A stretch of DNA of 64,000 nt from Synanceia verrucosa (Eukaryota; Chordata; Actinopteri; Perciformes; Synanceiidae). Location of the stretch: assembly GCA_029721515.1 (NCBI GenBank), contig CM056563.1, positions 23,930,954-23,994,953 of the forward strand, given 5' to 3'. The translations under genes and the position numbers were made by a program. Numbering within the stretch: position 1 is the first letter of the stretch; each line of letters begins with the position of its first letter. Shown in pieces: positions 37,534-48,969 of this stretch. The notes below the pieces were generated by a model. That model saw only the letters and a program-made list of their open reading frames with translations. It ran no database searches and was not told the origin of the DNA.

Positions 37534-37689
37534 ATTTTGATGCATCCAAACCCAACTGATAGAAAAAAACATTAACATGGTGCATATCTGCAAAGCACAC
37601 ATAATTAATCTTGATGTTTCTCAACTGAAAATATGCATCATTTCAACATTTCTGCACACATGAATATCAACATTATAGTCATTTAGCTA

Positions 37690-37905
37690 AACAGGGGTGT
37701 CACTAGGTTTTAAGGATGGGGGGCTTAGCCCCAGGAGATGACACACAATATATATATTTATATTTTGCAGGAACAAATCCATTCTGGCTGAAAATATTTT
37801 TGTTTTTATTTTTTATGATTTTTTTCAGCCCTTTAACACTTGCAACAGCAATATAAATTGAAGGCATAACACTTTTTCTACAACTTTAATTTCACTACAT
37901 ATAAA
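37690..37905 (+). mobile_element. repeat fragments, including partial family T (copy T4)
   Basis: 37690-37745 carries an AGGGGTGTCACTAGGTTTTA phrase of another repeat. From about 37800 the text (CAGCCCTTTAACACTTGCAA, then CTACAACTTTAATTTCAC) matches the centre of T2 and T3. Both ends of the T element are missing. Confidence 0.55.
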
Positions 37906-39450
37906 CTAGGCCTAATGATGACACTGTAGCTAAAGCAAATTACTTTTAGGTTAAAAAAAAAACTACTTTGTCATTTATATAAATATATTACTTTCAGTTT
38001 CAGGGCCGTGAACGGCGACCATCAACCCCGTCCTCCTCCCCACACCGACTTTGATAAGAAACATTTTTGTGATACGTCAAAAACAAACGTAATCCAGGAG
38101 AAAATACATTCCCTCGAAGCGTAATTGACAATTCTGCTTGGTAAAATGGGAATGTTAGGAGACCAGGCTTTGTAATCCATGCCCACCGGCCTCCTCTCTA
38201 ACAGAGATTCTGTTTCTTGATTTAAGCTTTTTATCAAACAAGCAACACTGCTGTTTTTCTGATGCAGACAGTCGCTGAGCCTCTGCAGACCCAGGCCGCA
38301 TCAAAAGAGACTTGGTTATAACAGAAGTAAATGTGGAAGGAAAGATAAAGTTTTATAGAGGCCGAGATGGTACATGAATTAAAAAAGTCATTAAGCCTGT
38401 TTAAAGATGTAGCTGGGACCTGCTTCACATTGAGACATGGTATGTACGTTAATAAGCGGGTGAGCAGCTCCTTACCCAGGAGGCAGCTTTTTACTGCAGG
38501 TTTTCGACACGCTGAAGCTGCAGCAGGACCCTGTCAAATGTACCGGGCTGTACGCCTCAGCATGTTGTCACAAAGTTGTTCATAACAAATGTCTGCACAG
38601 CGCCGTGGAGATGTTCTGGACACTAACCTTTTCAAATAAACAGCGAGTGGAACAAACAGGACAGGGATTGCATGGATGTCACCGTAACAAGGAGTGGGTG
38701 GAGTTTTTGGGGGCATCAAGAAAGTGACACCTCGAAAAGCTCCAGATAGATCCTGCAGAGAAATCGCAAATAAAGGCGTCCAAAACATTGTAGCAGGGAG
38801 ACAGAAACAAAAGCTGACCTGAGGCTGTCCAAACAAAAGTTGTCTCTATGTCTTTATCCATATAAAAGTCCATTACTCATGTTGGATTTGTGCATTTAAT
38901 TGAAAATTAAATTGAAGATTACCTGAAGCATCACCTTCAATCCCATGAAAACAATCCATTGCTAAGTTTTAGTAAATCCCACTTAATAAATAAATTGAGA
39001 ATCTTCTCCCTACATAGTACATTTTCATAAGCACCAGAAGCAGGAGGGACATATTTTGTTTTCCGAGCGGTTGACAGTTGCAAAGTGCACACATATTGAC
39101 GGTGATTAGAATCTGCGAGGGCTCGCCGCCAATGAATATTCAAGAGCACCTGTCTGCAGCTGAACCTGCGGTTCAACAAAGCGTGGTGGGAGCGTTCGAT
39201 TGGAGTCTCTAAGATGGAGTCCTGCTACAATCTGCGAAATGAGAAATCACAAGCATGCGCTGGCTTCCAGTCTGGAGTGCACTCAACACAACACACACTT
39301 TTTTAAATTCACTAATTAAAAAAAAGATCATCTAGTTGTTCTCTTGATGCAGTTTGTTTGCTGTGATTCTTTTTAGGTCTATGTCTGGTTCTAACATTTT
39401 GTTCATTTTGCTCGTTTTTAGAAACTATCATCAGAAAATCACTTGGGCTC
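37906..39450. other. unique non-coding DNA
   Basis: The 100- and 64-codon minus frames at 38534-38873 overlap each other and contain no recognised motif. No exon supported. Confidence 0.45.
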
Positions 39451-39453
39451 TAA

Positions 39454-39782
39454 CCCCTAATTTCCACTGCCGACGCCTGCCGAAACAAATCGACAGAACT
39501 TCTATTTTTGTGGAACGTCAGAGCACGGTGCATGAATTCAGCACAGAGCAGATCATGTGGGGCAGGTTTATTTTCAAAATAAAATAATCCGTGTTTGTGG
39601 CAAATTGTATAATTGATTTCCTTTCCTGGTTCTCTTTAACTGATGCTCCGCTACAACCCACTATATCGCGTGATTATATGTGTATTTGTGAGATCTCGTT
39701 CTTGCGATTGCGTATTGACGGATGATGAATGACGTTCCTACACGGATGTCGGCGTCGTTCCACATCCAGTGGAAATTAGGGG
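39454..39782. mobile_element. Harbinger-like MITE with TAA duplications
   Basis: 329 bp with perfect 16-bp terminal inverted repeats (CCCCTAATTTCCACTG at the left, its reverse complement at the right). Each is flanked outside by TAA (39451-39453 and 39783-39785). A 3-bp TWA duplication is the hallmark of PIF/Harbinger elements. The subterminal regions share GGCGTC/GACGCC-type text. No transposase is encoded. Confidence 0.85.
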
Positions 39783-39879
39783 TAATAGCTGTACGTCCAG
39801 AGCGCCACATTGGTATATAAAATATGTGATGAAGGTAAATCTTAAAGCTTCAGCACACAATGATGTTTTATTCATCTGC

Positions 39880-40075
39880 CATCAACCCCTCCAACACCTT
39901 TGGGGTGAACTGGAACAACAGCATCAGTGTTGGGCCTCACTAGTGCGCTTGAGGCTGAATGGGATCAAATCCCCGCATCCAGGTTCCAAAATGTGGTGGA
40001 GAGGCTTCACAAAGGAGCGGAGGCTGTTATGACAGCACATCAATGCCCGTGGTTATGGAACGAGATGTTGTATAA
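39880..40075 (+). pseudogene. degraded Tc1/mariner-type transposase, C-terminal part
   Basis: Two adjacent reading frames together give the end of a Tc1/mariner transposase. The first (in the frame open from 39769) reads HLWGELEQQ. After a +1/-1 shift near 39935 a second frame reads LTSALEAEWDQIPASRF, then VVERLHKGAEAV. Both correspond to the region after the catalytic glutamate in Tc1-type proteins (AEW..IP.....LVESLPRR.EAV). The N-terminal domains are absent, and no terminal inverted repeats are seen. It belongs to a different subfamily from the intact copy at 44951. Judged dead. Confidence 0.75.
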
Positions 40076-41509
40076 TTACAGAACTGGTGGTATAAACAAG
40101 TGACCTAGACCAAGCAGACGAGAAAGCCAAAATCCTTGTTATTCTTGACACCGATCTGTCCCAGTTCTGCTGACGCCCCCCCTGCTGTGCCTCTCCTCCA
40201 CCTTTGGCGCAGTTTACAATGAGTCACCAAAATACCAAACGGGAACAGGCAAGGCTGTGTCTGCGAAACAAAGAGGACAGAAATCAAGCCACCTCGCTGG
40301 TGAACGCTGAGCTGCAATTTAGCAAATCACACTATTCAATATCATTCTGCCTCTAAACCGAGTGGAAAACACAGGGACTGGTCGTGTTTCTACACGTTCC
40401 ACAAGTTATATTTCAGTTATACTGATTTGTTTACTGTGATATAAGCTAGTAAATATAGATCCATGTTTTGGATCCCTGCCTGACAAAGCCAGCTGGTTCA
40501 ATTAAGTGTGTGATGCTTTCTCTGGCACAGAAAGTGAAAAAGGTGGGTGGGTGGCAGTGAAGCAGTTTCAGGGTCTGGAATGATATCATTGTATTTAAAT
40601 GATGATAATATTTGATAAACAAGACCATCAGCAGCAGCTCTGTGCCATGAACTACCACAGTTGTTGGAGAATTTGATCACAATTTGGGAGTTTGAGCTCC
40701 ACAGCAGCCACACAGTGAGCAGCACTCACCTCAGCATCGCCTCTGAATCACATTATCCTGAGCTGCTTTTTTCATTTTTAGCCACTATCATGTGTGTGAA
40801 AACGCAGCGTTTTGTATGAAGCCAACGCGGCTATAGATAGGAACTGTAACCCTGCCGTTCTGTAACTATGGAAACAATAATGAGGTCACTGTGCTATTTT
40901 AGCTGGGTTTACTCGGAGATCATTACTGACATCAGCTGAAGTTTGTGGAAGTTCAGTAAAAAAGGAGCTCGGATGGAAACGAGGGGAGCTTGTCACACAG
41001 CGAGTCGCATTAAGCCGTAACGCTGGCGGCGTTAACCTTGAGTGATTTCACATGGAGCTCATTAGTTACCGCAAAACAGTTCAATAAGCCATGTATAAAT
41101 CAGAAATAAATAAAGCAAAACATCCATTTTTTTATTCACGGTAATGACATTTTGTTTGGCCTTCAATCTGCAGAGAAATTCTTTATCGCTAATCTAAATT
41201 CTTCTTCTTCTTCAGTGAAGCTGTGTCAGGAATGTGAGAGGGCTGCTTCACACGACATGTCTGAAGGTACGGTTTTAATGCAAGGTTCCCATCACTGATT
41301 GATTGAACTGCTTGGAGTTCAAACTGAAATAACTTCCTGCAGCAGCGTCACGTTCACAGTACGGACTAGAGAACCTGATAATGCCTCCATCAAGTAAAAC
41401 AGATCCATTATTATTTAATAATACAATGAAAAAGGAAACACTGAGTCTAGACGAGCAAACCCAGTATTATTCTTCAAAAAAAAATAATAATTTAGACGGC
41501 AGTATAAAC
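40076..41509. other. unique non-coding DNA
   Basis: Short frames at 40105-40725 only. (CTT)n of five units near 41202-41216. No exon supported. Confidence 0.5.
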
Positions 41510-41877
41510 CAGGGTTCTTGCACCATTTTAAAAGTCAAATTTAATACTTTTTAAGACCTTTTTAAAACCTAAACAAATAGAAAAAAATAAAGAAGTAAAA
41601 AAATTTGAGGCCAACTAATCTCCAAAAATTTTATTTTCCAGCCCTTTAACACTTGCAACATGATGTAAATAGACGGTATAACGCTTAACTTTCTTCTACA
41701 ACTTTCAAGAACAAAGAAGTGAAATTTGTGAACAAAATAACGTGAAAAATTGCAGTAGTGTGATTTCCTATTGACATTAAACGCACCATCTGAAAATTTA
41801 ATTGAGGGTAAATTTAAGACAATTACCGGATTTTAATTTAAGATTTTAAGACTTTTTGAGGAACTGTGGGAACACTG
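41510..41877 (+). mobile_element. CAGGGTTC-ended non-autonomous element (copy T2)
   Basis: 368 bp from CAGGGTTCTTGCACC to TGGGAACACTG, colinear with T1 and T3 but with internal deletions. The flanking octamers do not match, so the target duplication has decayed or the ends are misplaced by a few bases. Confidence 0.7.
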
Positions 41878-43979
41878 AAGTGTGCAAAACTTTAAGCTGT
41901 TTTATTGTTTCACAGCAAATTACTCATTTTTGTATTTATTTCATTCATGTACATTGAGTGGAAATTTGAAAACAAATTTTGAAAACATTCAGGTATGGGA
42001 AGGTGTATAAATAGTGCTATTTTAGGAACATTTTAGGTTTGTCATTTAATGCCACGTCATTGTTGTCAAATGGAGGCAGGTTTAGGCAAGAAAACAACTT
42101 AGGTTTAGGAATAACATTGTGGTTGAGCTCAAAATGTGTAAAATATGAGACACGAGTGTGGAAAACACGTCACAAACTTTACTCTTATCACTGAATTAAC
42201 CTAAAAATAACATATTCCCATAACAACATGATTATACTGCAGTTATACTATATGGTGGAAAATAACACGGCAAAAGCAAAATGAGAAAGTGGCATGTCAT
42301 TCATTCATTTGTCGGCGAGACTGCGCTAATTTTATAAAGAAAAACCCAAAATATACCATGTAAACCAGCAGCACTAACACCATGTGATTTGTCAAAGCAT
42401 TTGTTCGAGGCTTTTATCTCAAATTGAGAATTTCACCTTCCCTCTGCTGAGTGCATGAGTGTCCAACTGAAAAATAGACACAACATCGCCTTTAAATCAG
42501 ATTATGATGAGCTGTTTTAGCCGTTTAGCTGCAAATCAACACTAAGACAAATATCCCCATGCTCGGTTTTGTAAATAATATTCAAGTGTGTTGTGGTAAA
42601 AATAGTAAATGAGTCTGGATATGAAATGTTATTTGGTTATGCTGCAATTATGCTGCGTTCATGAATAAGAGATGAATGAAAAGAAGGATAGGGAATGAAC
42701 AGGAACACATCCTGTGGTGTGGAGGCCAGACCGAGGCTCACAGATAGCACCAGAGTGAATGTTGTCCCCCATGTCTGGGCTCTGTCCTTAACCATTTGTA
42801 CTCTGGTAATGACTCCTACATGCTGTGTTCACCAGATCGAGAAGGAAGAGAAGATAGAGGTGGGGGGGGGGAGCGGTAAGAGAGGAGGCTTATCGTACAG
42901 TTAAGCTGCAGCTGCAGTTTCCATAACAACTACCTGCAAAAACCCTGCTCCCTCGACCATCATTAGAATAACATTTTTACTCGTCAAGTAAGCATTAGTG
43001 GAATCTACATGAGCAATGAGCGGGGAGTAGCACAGAGAAAGTGTCAGTGTCCGTCGGAGCTATCGCTTGACAGCCGTGGCAGCCGGCTTTTTCTTCCTGC
43101 AGGGGGGATATCTAACGGTGTAATTACACAACGGCAATTGTAAGCGCTGTGGTTTTCCCTGGAAAATGTACACATGATGTCTAAGACTTGCAGGCTAATT
43201 ATTTATATAACCAGGAACAGCGCTCAGGGCTTAAGAGACAGGGTCTTGATCAAAACCTCTCAAGGAGAAAACACACCTTTTCCCAATCAGCCTCCCCTCT
43301 GATCATGCATTACAATAATCAAGAGTTTAAAGGAAAAGGTAACGGGAGAGGGGGACACATTAAGTGTGCTGCTAGTCCAGGGTATCGTTTAAAATCAGCG
43401 CTGATGGCTTCATCGCTGCCAGGCGGTATGGGCTGTAACCTTGAGCGAGGGCTGGTGGGGCCCTGGTGACCGGGGAGGGGATGGGGAGAGGGATTGGCTC
43501 TTTTTGCATTCGCATTCTGCTCAGCAGGCACCCGGGGGCTATAACCCTGAGAATCCGTATTAGGTGAGCCAAAGTCACCATTAATATAGAGCACTGGGCC
43601 ATACTATAACCTTACACTTCACATCTCTGGGGTGTCCTGAACTGAGAAAAAATGGTACTTTCGAACAATCACTTGGGAGGACTTTCAAAAGTGACCTCTT
43701 ACCAAAGTCAATCCTTTTGCTTTTCCCTTTTTTTTATTCATTTTTATCTGTGTTTGCTGTTCCCGCTCAATCTCTCCATCGCTCTCTGGCTTTGTGGCGG
43801 TGACGGTGGCCTCGTGGCCGGTCACGTCAGAGAGCCTGTTCCTCCTTCACTGGATGCAATTACAGATTAGAGCTAAAACACAGGTTGAGGCCTCGCTGCT
43901 ACCACATCTCCAGCCGCTCAATCCTCCACCAGGACGAGGACCAGAAATAACAACTGCTGCACAACAGGAGTAAAGTCTT
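41878..43979. other. unique non-coding DNA
   Basis: 42060-42130 has the AGGTTTAGGCAAGAAAACAA phrase found scattered in fish genomes. A G-run lies at 42863-42871. Frames of 69-93 codons at 42695-43602 have no domain. 43100-43145 (GGTGTAATTACACAACGG) is palindromic and AT-rich but too short to call. Confidence 0.45.
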
Positions 43980-44165
43980 AAGATAAGATAAGATAAGATA
44001 GAACTTTATTCATCCTGATGGAAATTCTTTGTAACAGACATAAAGAAAAAGTAAGGAGATTTAGAAGAAATATACAGTATGTACGGTGCACAATAGTGCC
44101 AAAATGCAATATAGTGCAAAACCAACAGGTAAAGTTCAATCAGCGAAAAAGGTTCCGTAAACTAT
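43980..44165 (-). mobile_element. probable LINE-type retroposon 3' end with (AGATA)n tail
   Basis: Five-base AGATA repeats at 43980-44001 lead into GAACTTTATTCATCC and GGAAATTC. This is the usual text of the 3' end of a teleost non-LTR retroposon read on the opposite strand. The body fades out after about 44165. No protein-coding part remains. Confidence 0.45.
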
Positions 44166-44652
44166 TAGAAGTCACATCTTAAAAAAAAAAAAAAGCTTGT
44201 TCTGATGTCGAAATGTGACGACAAAAAAAACCTGCAGATCCCGACCTTTGCAAAGAATATTTAATCATTTACGCAGCGGTGAAACAGAACTCGTGGTTCC
44301 TTTTTTTTTTTTTTTATGAGTGACCACAAAGCAGCCAAATCCCATAATAATACACCGCTCTTCACACTAACTTCCTTAAATTTTGGATTTTGATGCCGAC
44401 AGTCATTTCTGGGGTGGGAAAAATATCAATAATATATTGCAATATTTTTTCTTCTGAAATAATATAGCTTTTTAATTTCTTAATATCTTTTTTTCCCCCA
44501 AAAAAACTCATGTTTGAGACCAGCTGATCACATTAACGCTAGAACTTTGAGAGCCCTACATGTATGTATGTATATCTATGTGTTTATATATATATATGTA
44601 CATGTATATGTACACATAAATTTATGTACATATATGTATACATGCATACATA

Positions 44653-46260
44653 CAGTCATGGAAAAAATTATTAGACCACCCTTGTTTTCTTCAATTTCTT
44701 GTTCGTTTTAATGCCTGGCTCAACTAAAGGTACATTTGTTTGGACAATTATAATGATAACAACAAAAATAGCTCATGAGAGTTTAATTTAAGAACTAAGG
44801 ATTATTCATTTTCCATGGTTTTCTTGATAATAACCAAAATTACTTAAATTCTTACATCAATAGCTATGGCATTGTACCGCCAAAAACACTACTTTTAAGC
44901 ATTCCATGTTTTCTTTTCTGTTTGCTTTAAACACATGATACACACAAGAGTTAATACTTGATTGCATAACCATTGTTTTTGATGACTGCAGCCATGCGTC
45001 TTGGCATGCTCTCCACCAGCTTCTGACATTGTTCTGCTGTCACAGCAGCCCATTCCTGTTGGACAAATTCAAACAAATTTTCTTTGTTTTTGGGCTTGTG
45101 GTTCTCCATTTTGAGTTTGATGATTTTCCACAGGTTTTCAATTGGATTAAGATCTGGTGATTGAGCAGGCCAAGGCATGGTGCGAATGTTGTGGTTCTCC
45201 ATCCAGGCTTTAACTGACCTTGCCGTGTGGTAAGGGGCATTGTCTTGTTGGAAAATCCAGTCATTCGGGGCAGGAAAGAGTTTTCCAGCTGATGGAAGAA
45301 GACTGTTTTCAAGGGTAGTCCTGTACTTGACCTGGTTCATTCGGCCTTCACACAATTGCATTTGCCCTGTTCCACTCAGACTGAAACAACCCCAGATCAT
45401 GACTGATCCACCCCCATGTTTTACTGTAGGGGCAAGACAGTCTGGGTTGTAAGCTTCTCCAGGCTTCCTCCTAACCAGTAAGTTGGCTGGAGTGGGCATC
45501 AATTCAAAATTGGATTCATCACTGAAGAGAACCTTAGCCCAATCATCAACAGTCCAATCCTTGTGGTCTCGAGCAAAGAGTAACCGGGCCTTCCTCTGCC
45601 TTTCATTGATGAAGGGCTTCTTGTGTGCTCTGTGTGACTTCAAACCAGCTTCAACAAGTCGGTTTCGAACTGTCCTTGCCGAGCAAGTCACATTTCTCGA
45701 CAGTGCCCACTCATTTTTAAGGTCCCTGGAGGTCTGACGACGATTCCTGACACAGGAACGGATGAGTGCACGGTCATCTCGTGGGGTAGAAAGACGTTTC
45801 CTGCCACGGCCAGGTAGCAATTTGGTAGTGCCATGTTTAGCTTGTTTTTTTTTGTTGTAATGAACGGCTGTCTTGGAGATCTTCAGTTTTTTTGCTACCT
45901 GTCTCTCACTCATGCCAATTTCCAGCAGTGCCAAGATGGCTGCCTTTGTTGCTTCACATAATTCTTTTGTTTTAGGCATTATGTGAGAGCTGACAACTTC
46001 TGAGTTGTGCTACGGCTTGAATGTAAGCAGGAAACCACTCTAGGCCTTTGCATGTGCAGTGCTGCTTGTGACATGAAATGGCCTCTTATATACCCTGGGA
46101 ATCAATTAAGCTTAAGAATGTCAAATAGGACATAAAGTATTATGTGACCAGCTGCATTTTTTGTTGTGTTCATTGCATTATACGTTTAGTGGTACCAGAT
46201 ATTAGAATGAACAAGAAATTGAAGAAAACAAGGGTGGTCTAATAATTTTTTCCATGACTG
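44653..46260 (-). mobile_element. complete Tc1-type transposon
   Basis: 1608 bp, bounded by TA on each side (44651-44652 and 46261-46262), the standard Tc1/mariner target duplication. The terminal inverted repeats start CAGTCATGGAAAAAATTATT, are identical for the outer 52 bases (44653-44704 and 46209-46260), and continue imperfectly for about 30 more. The size and single intronless gene are typical of the superfamily. Identical ends and an unbroken transposase suggest recent insertion. Transcription of the gene would start near the right end, where about 230 bases lie between the inverted repeat and the start codon. Confidence 0.97.
44951..45979 (-). CDS. Tc1-type transposase, full length
   Basis: Encodes a 342-residue DNA-cutting and strand-transfer enzyme that moves its own element by recognising the terminal inverted repeats. 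The N-terminal half carries two helix-turn-helix regions of the paired type (about residues 10-45 and 65-115), joined by an AT-hook-like PGRGRKR at 56-62. The catalytic DDE triad is complete: D154 in LFSDESNFEL, D246 in QQDNAPYHT and E281 in DLNPIENLW. The 34 residues between the second and third residues make it DD34E, the Tc1 class. The glycine-rich KHGGGSVMIWGCF (188-199) and the C-terminal MPRRMAAVIKNNGYAIKY are also typical. The start is the first methionine (MPKTKEL), matching the family's usual start and length. There are no frameshifts or stops, so the copy may be functional. Activity is not shown by sequence alone. Confidence 0.97.
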   Translation of the reverse strand: MPKTKELCEATKAAILALLEIGMSERQVAKKLKISKTAVHYNKKKQAKHGTTKLLPGRGRKRLSTPRDDRALIRSCVRNRRQTSRDLKNEWALSRNVTCSARTVRNRLVEAGLKSHRAHKKPFINERQRKARLLFARDHKDWTVDDWAKVLFSDESNFELMPTPANLLVRRKPGEAYNPDCLAPTVKHGGGSVMIWGCFSLSGTGQMQLCEGRMNQVKYRTTLENSLLPSAGKLFPAPNDWIFQQDNAPYHTARSVKAWMENHNIRTMPWPAQSPDLNPIENLWKIIKLKMENHKPKNKENLFEFVQQEWAAVTAEQCQKLVESMPRRMAAVIKNNGYAIKY

Positions 46261-46446
46261 TATATTTATATACACACATATAGACATAAAACTTATATTT
46301 TAAGCTGCATTTTAAATTTCTCAGTGATCTATGTAGAATATTGCAATATATCACAATATATTGCAATAACATATATTATCGTGACTCAAGTATCGCGATA
46401 CGTATCGTATCGTGAAATCCTGCCAATACCCACCCCTAGTCATTTC

Positions 46447-47512
46447 ATTTGCAAAGTTAGAAGACAGGCTGCTTAAATAAACCTTTCATCAAGCTACTCT
46501 TAACTCTTAATTATCAACAAATCATCAGACAGAGGAGCAGAAGCAAATTCTAATACTTCACTTTCATCTCTTTAGTTATTTTACCCATTAAAGTGACTGA
46601 TCGTCCATGCATATCTTGCATGTTGAATCATTCTGACGGGTGTTTTTGTTGACTTCATGAACATGAAGGCAAATGTAAAAGCAAAAAGCCTTTGGACCAC
46701 GCTGTGAGGCACCAGGCTGGAAATTTGGCGAGAACATTGCTGGATCGTTTTTAGTTTGTTTTTTTAAAAAAAAAAAAGCTGTCCTGCTTTACAGCATGAA
46801 AAAGGAGAGGGTGCTGTTCCTCTGGCAGGAAAACAACCAAAGCTTTTAGAGTTTGTGATAATAGCAGATGGTAGAGGGAATGCGTCCCAAGGGAAGGTGG
46901 GCAAGGAGAACGTCCCCGTATGTGACAGGAAACAGAGTGCTTTATGGGTAAGTCAATGTTTGGGGAAAGACTCGCTGAGTGAGATTAAAGTAATTTCCAG
47001 TAATTAAAGTAATGTATCATAATGGATTTAAAAGGAAAAAAGAAAAATAATGACGAGTCTTATTTACTGTAGCTTATATTATCTGTGTCCTTATGCCTCG
47101 TGTTCGGCGTTAAAGAAAAGATTACATTAAAGGAAAAAACTCCCTTTGTGTCCAACTATAGATTCTTTTCCCATGTTGAGTGGAGAGTATAAGCATAAAC
47201 CATATGATGTTTTGGCCTTGGGCAGGAATGAATACATGAATAAATGAATGAATAAGCAATCCTCTGGTGGAGTGATATATTGTACATTTTGTTTTTAATT
47301 CAAAGAAGTACCTGGCCCGGCTTGTTTGCACAGAATCTGTAGGTGTAAGCCAGAGATATTGCATTTTTGTGTTTTATATTTGAACAGGTTCTTCAAGTGA
47401 TTCATATACTGTAGCAGTGGATTGTTAAAGGACCAACCCGCCCTATTTTCAGCTTGCTAAAGTTTCAAGAAATTATCCATGAGGTGAAACCACACAATTT
47501 AGCATTTGAGAG
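46447..47512. other. unique non-coding DNA
   Basis: No element or exon recognised. An A-run lies at about 46766-46778. The 80-codon minus frame at 47122-47364 is unrecognised. Confidence 0.5.
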
Positions 47513-47640
47513 GAATTTAAAGGTCCAATATTGTTGCTCATTTTCAGGTTCATACTTAGTGTTTTTACTAAAACATGTTTACATGCTGGAAAGATGCCTG
47601 TATCCGTCGTCTGTCTGAAAAGCTCGGTTGCTAGGCAACA
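47513..47640 (+). repeat. fragment of a common teleost interspersed repeat (probable)
   Basis: The text AAAGGTCCAATATTGTTGCT followed by CATTTTCAGGTTCATACTTA and ACATGTTTACATGCTGG is a pattern I associate with a widespread fish repeat, often seen near genes. No terminal structure is visible here. Confidence 0.5.
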
Positions 47641-47675
47641 TACATATAACATAATATTAGAGTGTAGCATTAGAT

Positions 47676-47942
47676 TAGGGGTGTTGAAATTTGGGTGACG
47701 GTAGTCTACTTGGACAAACTGCCTGAAATGAGTTTCCAGAGACGTGCTGGCAGGTCATGAAGCAGAACTCCATTCAAAAAACTGAGTAAACTATTGATGC
47801 AATCGTAACTAACGATCAAACGTGCTGATAAATTTAGATTAACCATCTTTTCTGACTCTGTCCAAGCTTCTCCTGGAATTCAGCAAACAAATAATCCACC
47901 AAAGTATTAATTTGTAACGTGAAATGGACAAAAAGGAAAAGA
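47676..47942 (+). mobile_element. repeat family U (copy U4)
   Basis: Starts TAGGGGTGTTGAAATTTGGG and includes CTACTTGGACAAACTGCC and the U1 body through CAGCAAACAAATAATCCACC to GTGAAATGG. This copy gives the uninterrupted order of the body that is scrambled in U2. The right terminus is missing. Confidence 0.6.
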
Positions 47943-48625
47943 GAAAGAGACGTTTATTACTATTATATTACTATTACTTATTACTTATAGTACTATTATA
48001 CTTTAGGTCAGTGGTGGTAAACAGCTGGCACAGGGTGGAGGGATAATAAATCTGTACATATACTGTACTCTCGTACTGTCCATTCAACACAGCATGACTG
48101 GATGAAACCTTTATTTCGAAACCTCAGAGGCAAAATTATGGAAGCACAAAATATTCACTCCCTGTGGGAAAGAACTCATGAAAAAAAATAAGTGTGTGAA
48201 GGGTTTAATCCACAGACCTTTGGTGTTTAACTTGATTAATTAACTCCTCTATGCTCCACTATCACAGCTCAACAAGCACATCAAGGAAAAGGTGTCATTT
48301 CTAAAAATCATAAGCCAATATGCAATACATTACCTCAAATAGTTCAACACAACCCTGACGGTCAATTCATATAAAAAAACAGATTTTTTTTGGAAGCCTC
48401 CATCACTCCTCATCAGTCTATTCTTGTCGAGTTTAGTGCAACATAATCTGCATAGACAGCTGTTTAAAGCACACAAATACCCCACTGTGTGCAAAAACAC
48501 AACAATTTACTCTTTAAAATTACAATAAAACAGTCAAGTGACAGCAGCAGAACAGCCTGCGATCAGATACCACAAGAACAAAACACAGATTCCACAGAGA
48601 AATGCTTGTAAAAAAGAGTAAATAT

Positions 48626-48961
48626 TAGGGGTGGGAAAAAAATATCAATATGGCAATATATCGCAACACTTTTTCTTCTGATATAATATTGATTTATAAT
48701 TTCTTCATATTAGTTTTTTCCCCCAAAAAAGTCATGTTTTGGGTCAACTGATCACGTTGACAGCCCTAGTATATACACACACACATACAGCATATACACA
48801 ACTTGTATTTTAAGCTGCAATTTAAATTTCCCAGTCAACTATATAGAATATTGCAATATATCACAATCGCAAAACCACAATGTCGCAATCGCATATTGTA
48901 TCGTGATTCAAGTATCGCGATACGTATCGCTTCATGAAGTCCTTGCCAATAAGCACCCCAA
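48626..48961 (-). mobile_element. hAT-type MITE (copy F)
   Basis: 336 bp with left end TAGGGGTGGG and right end GCACCCCAA, flanked by the perfect 8-bp duplication GTAAATAT at 48618-48625 and 48962-48969. It lacks any nested insertion and has only a short (AC)n/TA centre, so it shows the uninterrupted layout of the family. Confidence 0.93.
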
Positions 48962-48969
48962 GTAAATAT

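Larger units (their letters stand above)
44410..46438 (-). mobile_element. hAT-type MITE (copy E) interrupted by an intact Tc1 element
   Basis: Left end TGGGGTGGG, right end CCCACCCCTA, flanked by the perfect 8-bp duplication GTCATTTC at 44402-44409 and 46439-46446. Removing the 1608-bp Tc1 element and one TA leaves a 419-bp MITE colinear with copies C and F. The Tc1 element landed in the TA/CA-rich centre. Confidence 0.92.

Noticed and set aside
38534..38873. Overlapping minus-strand frames (100 and 64 codons)
   Set aside because: No recognised motif, and two frames are open at once. No splice context supports an exon.
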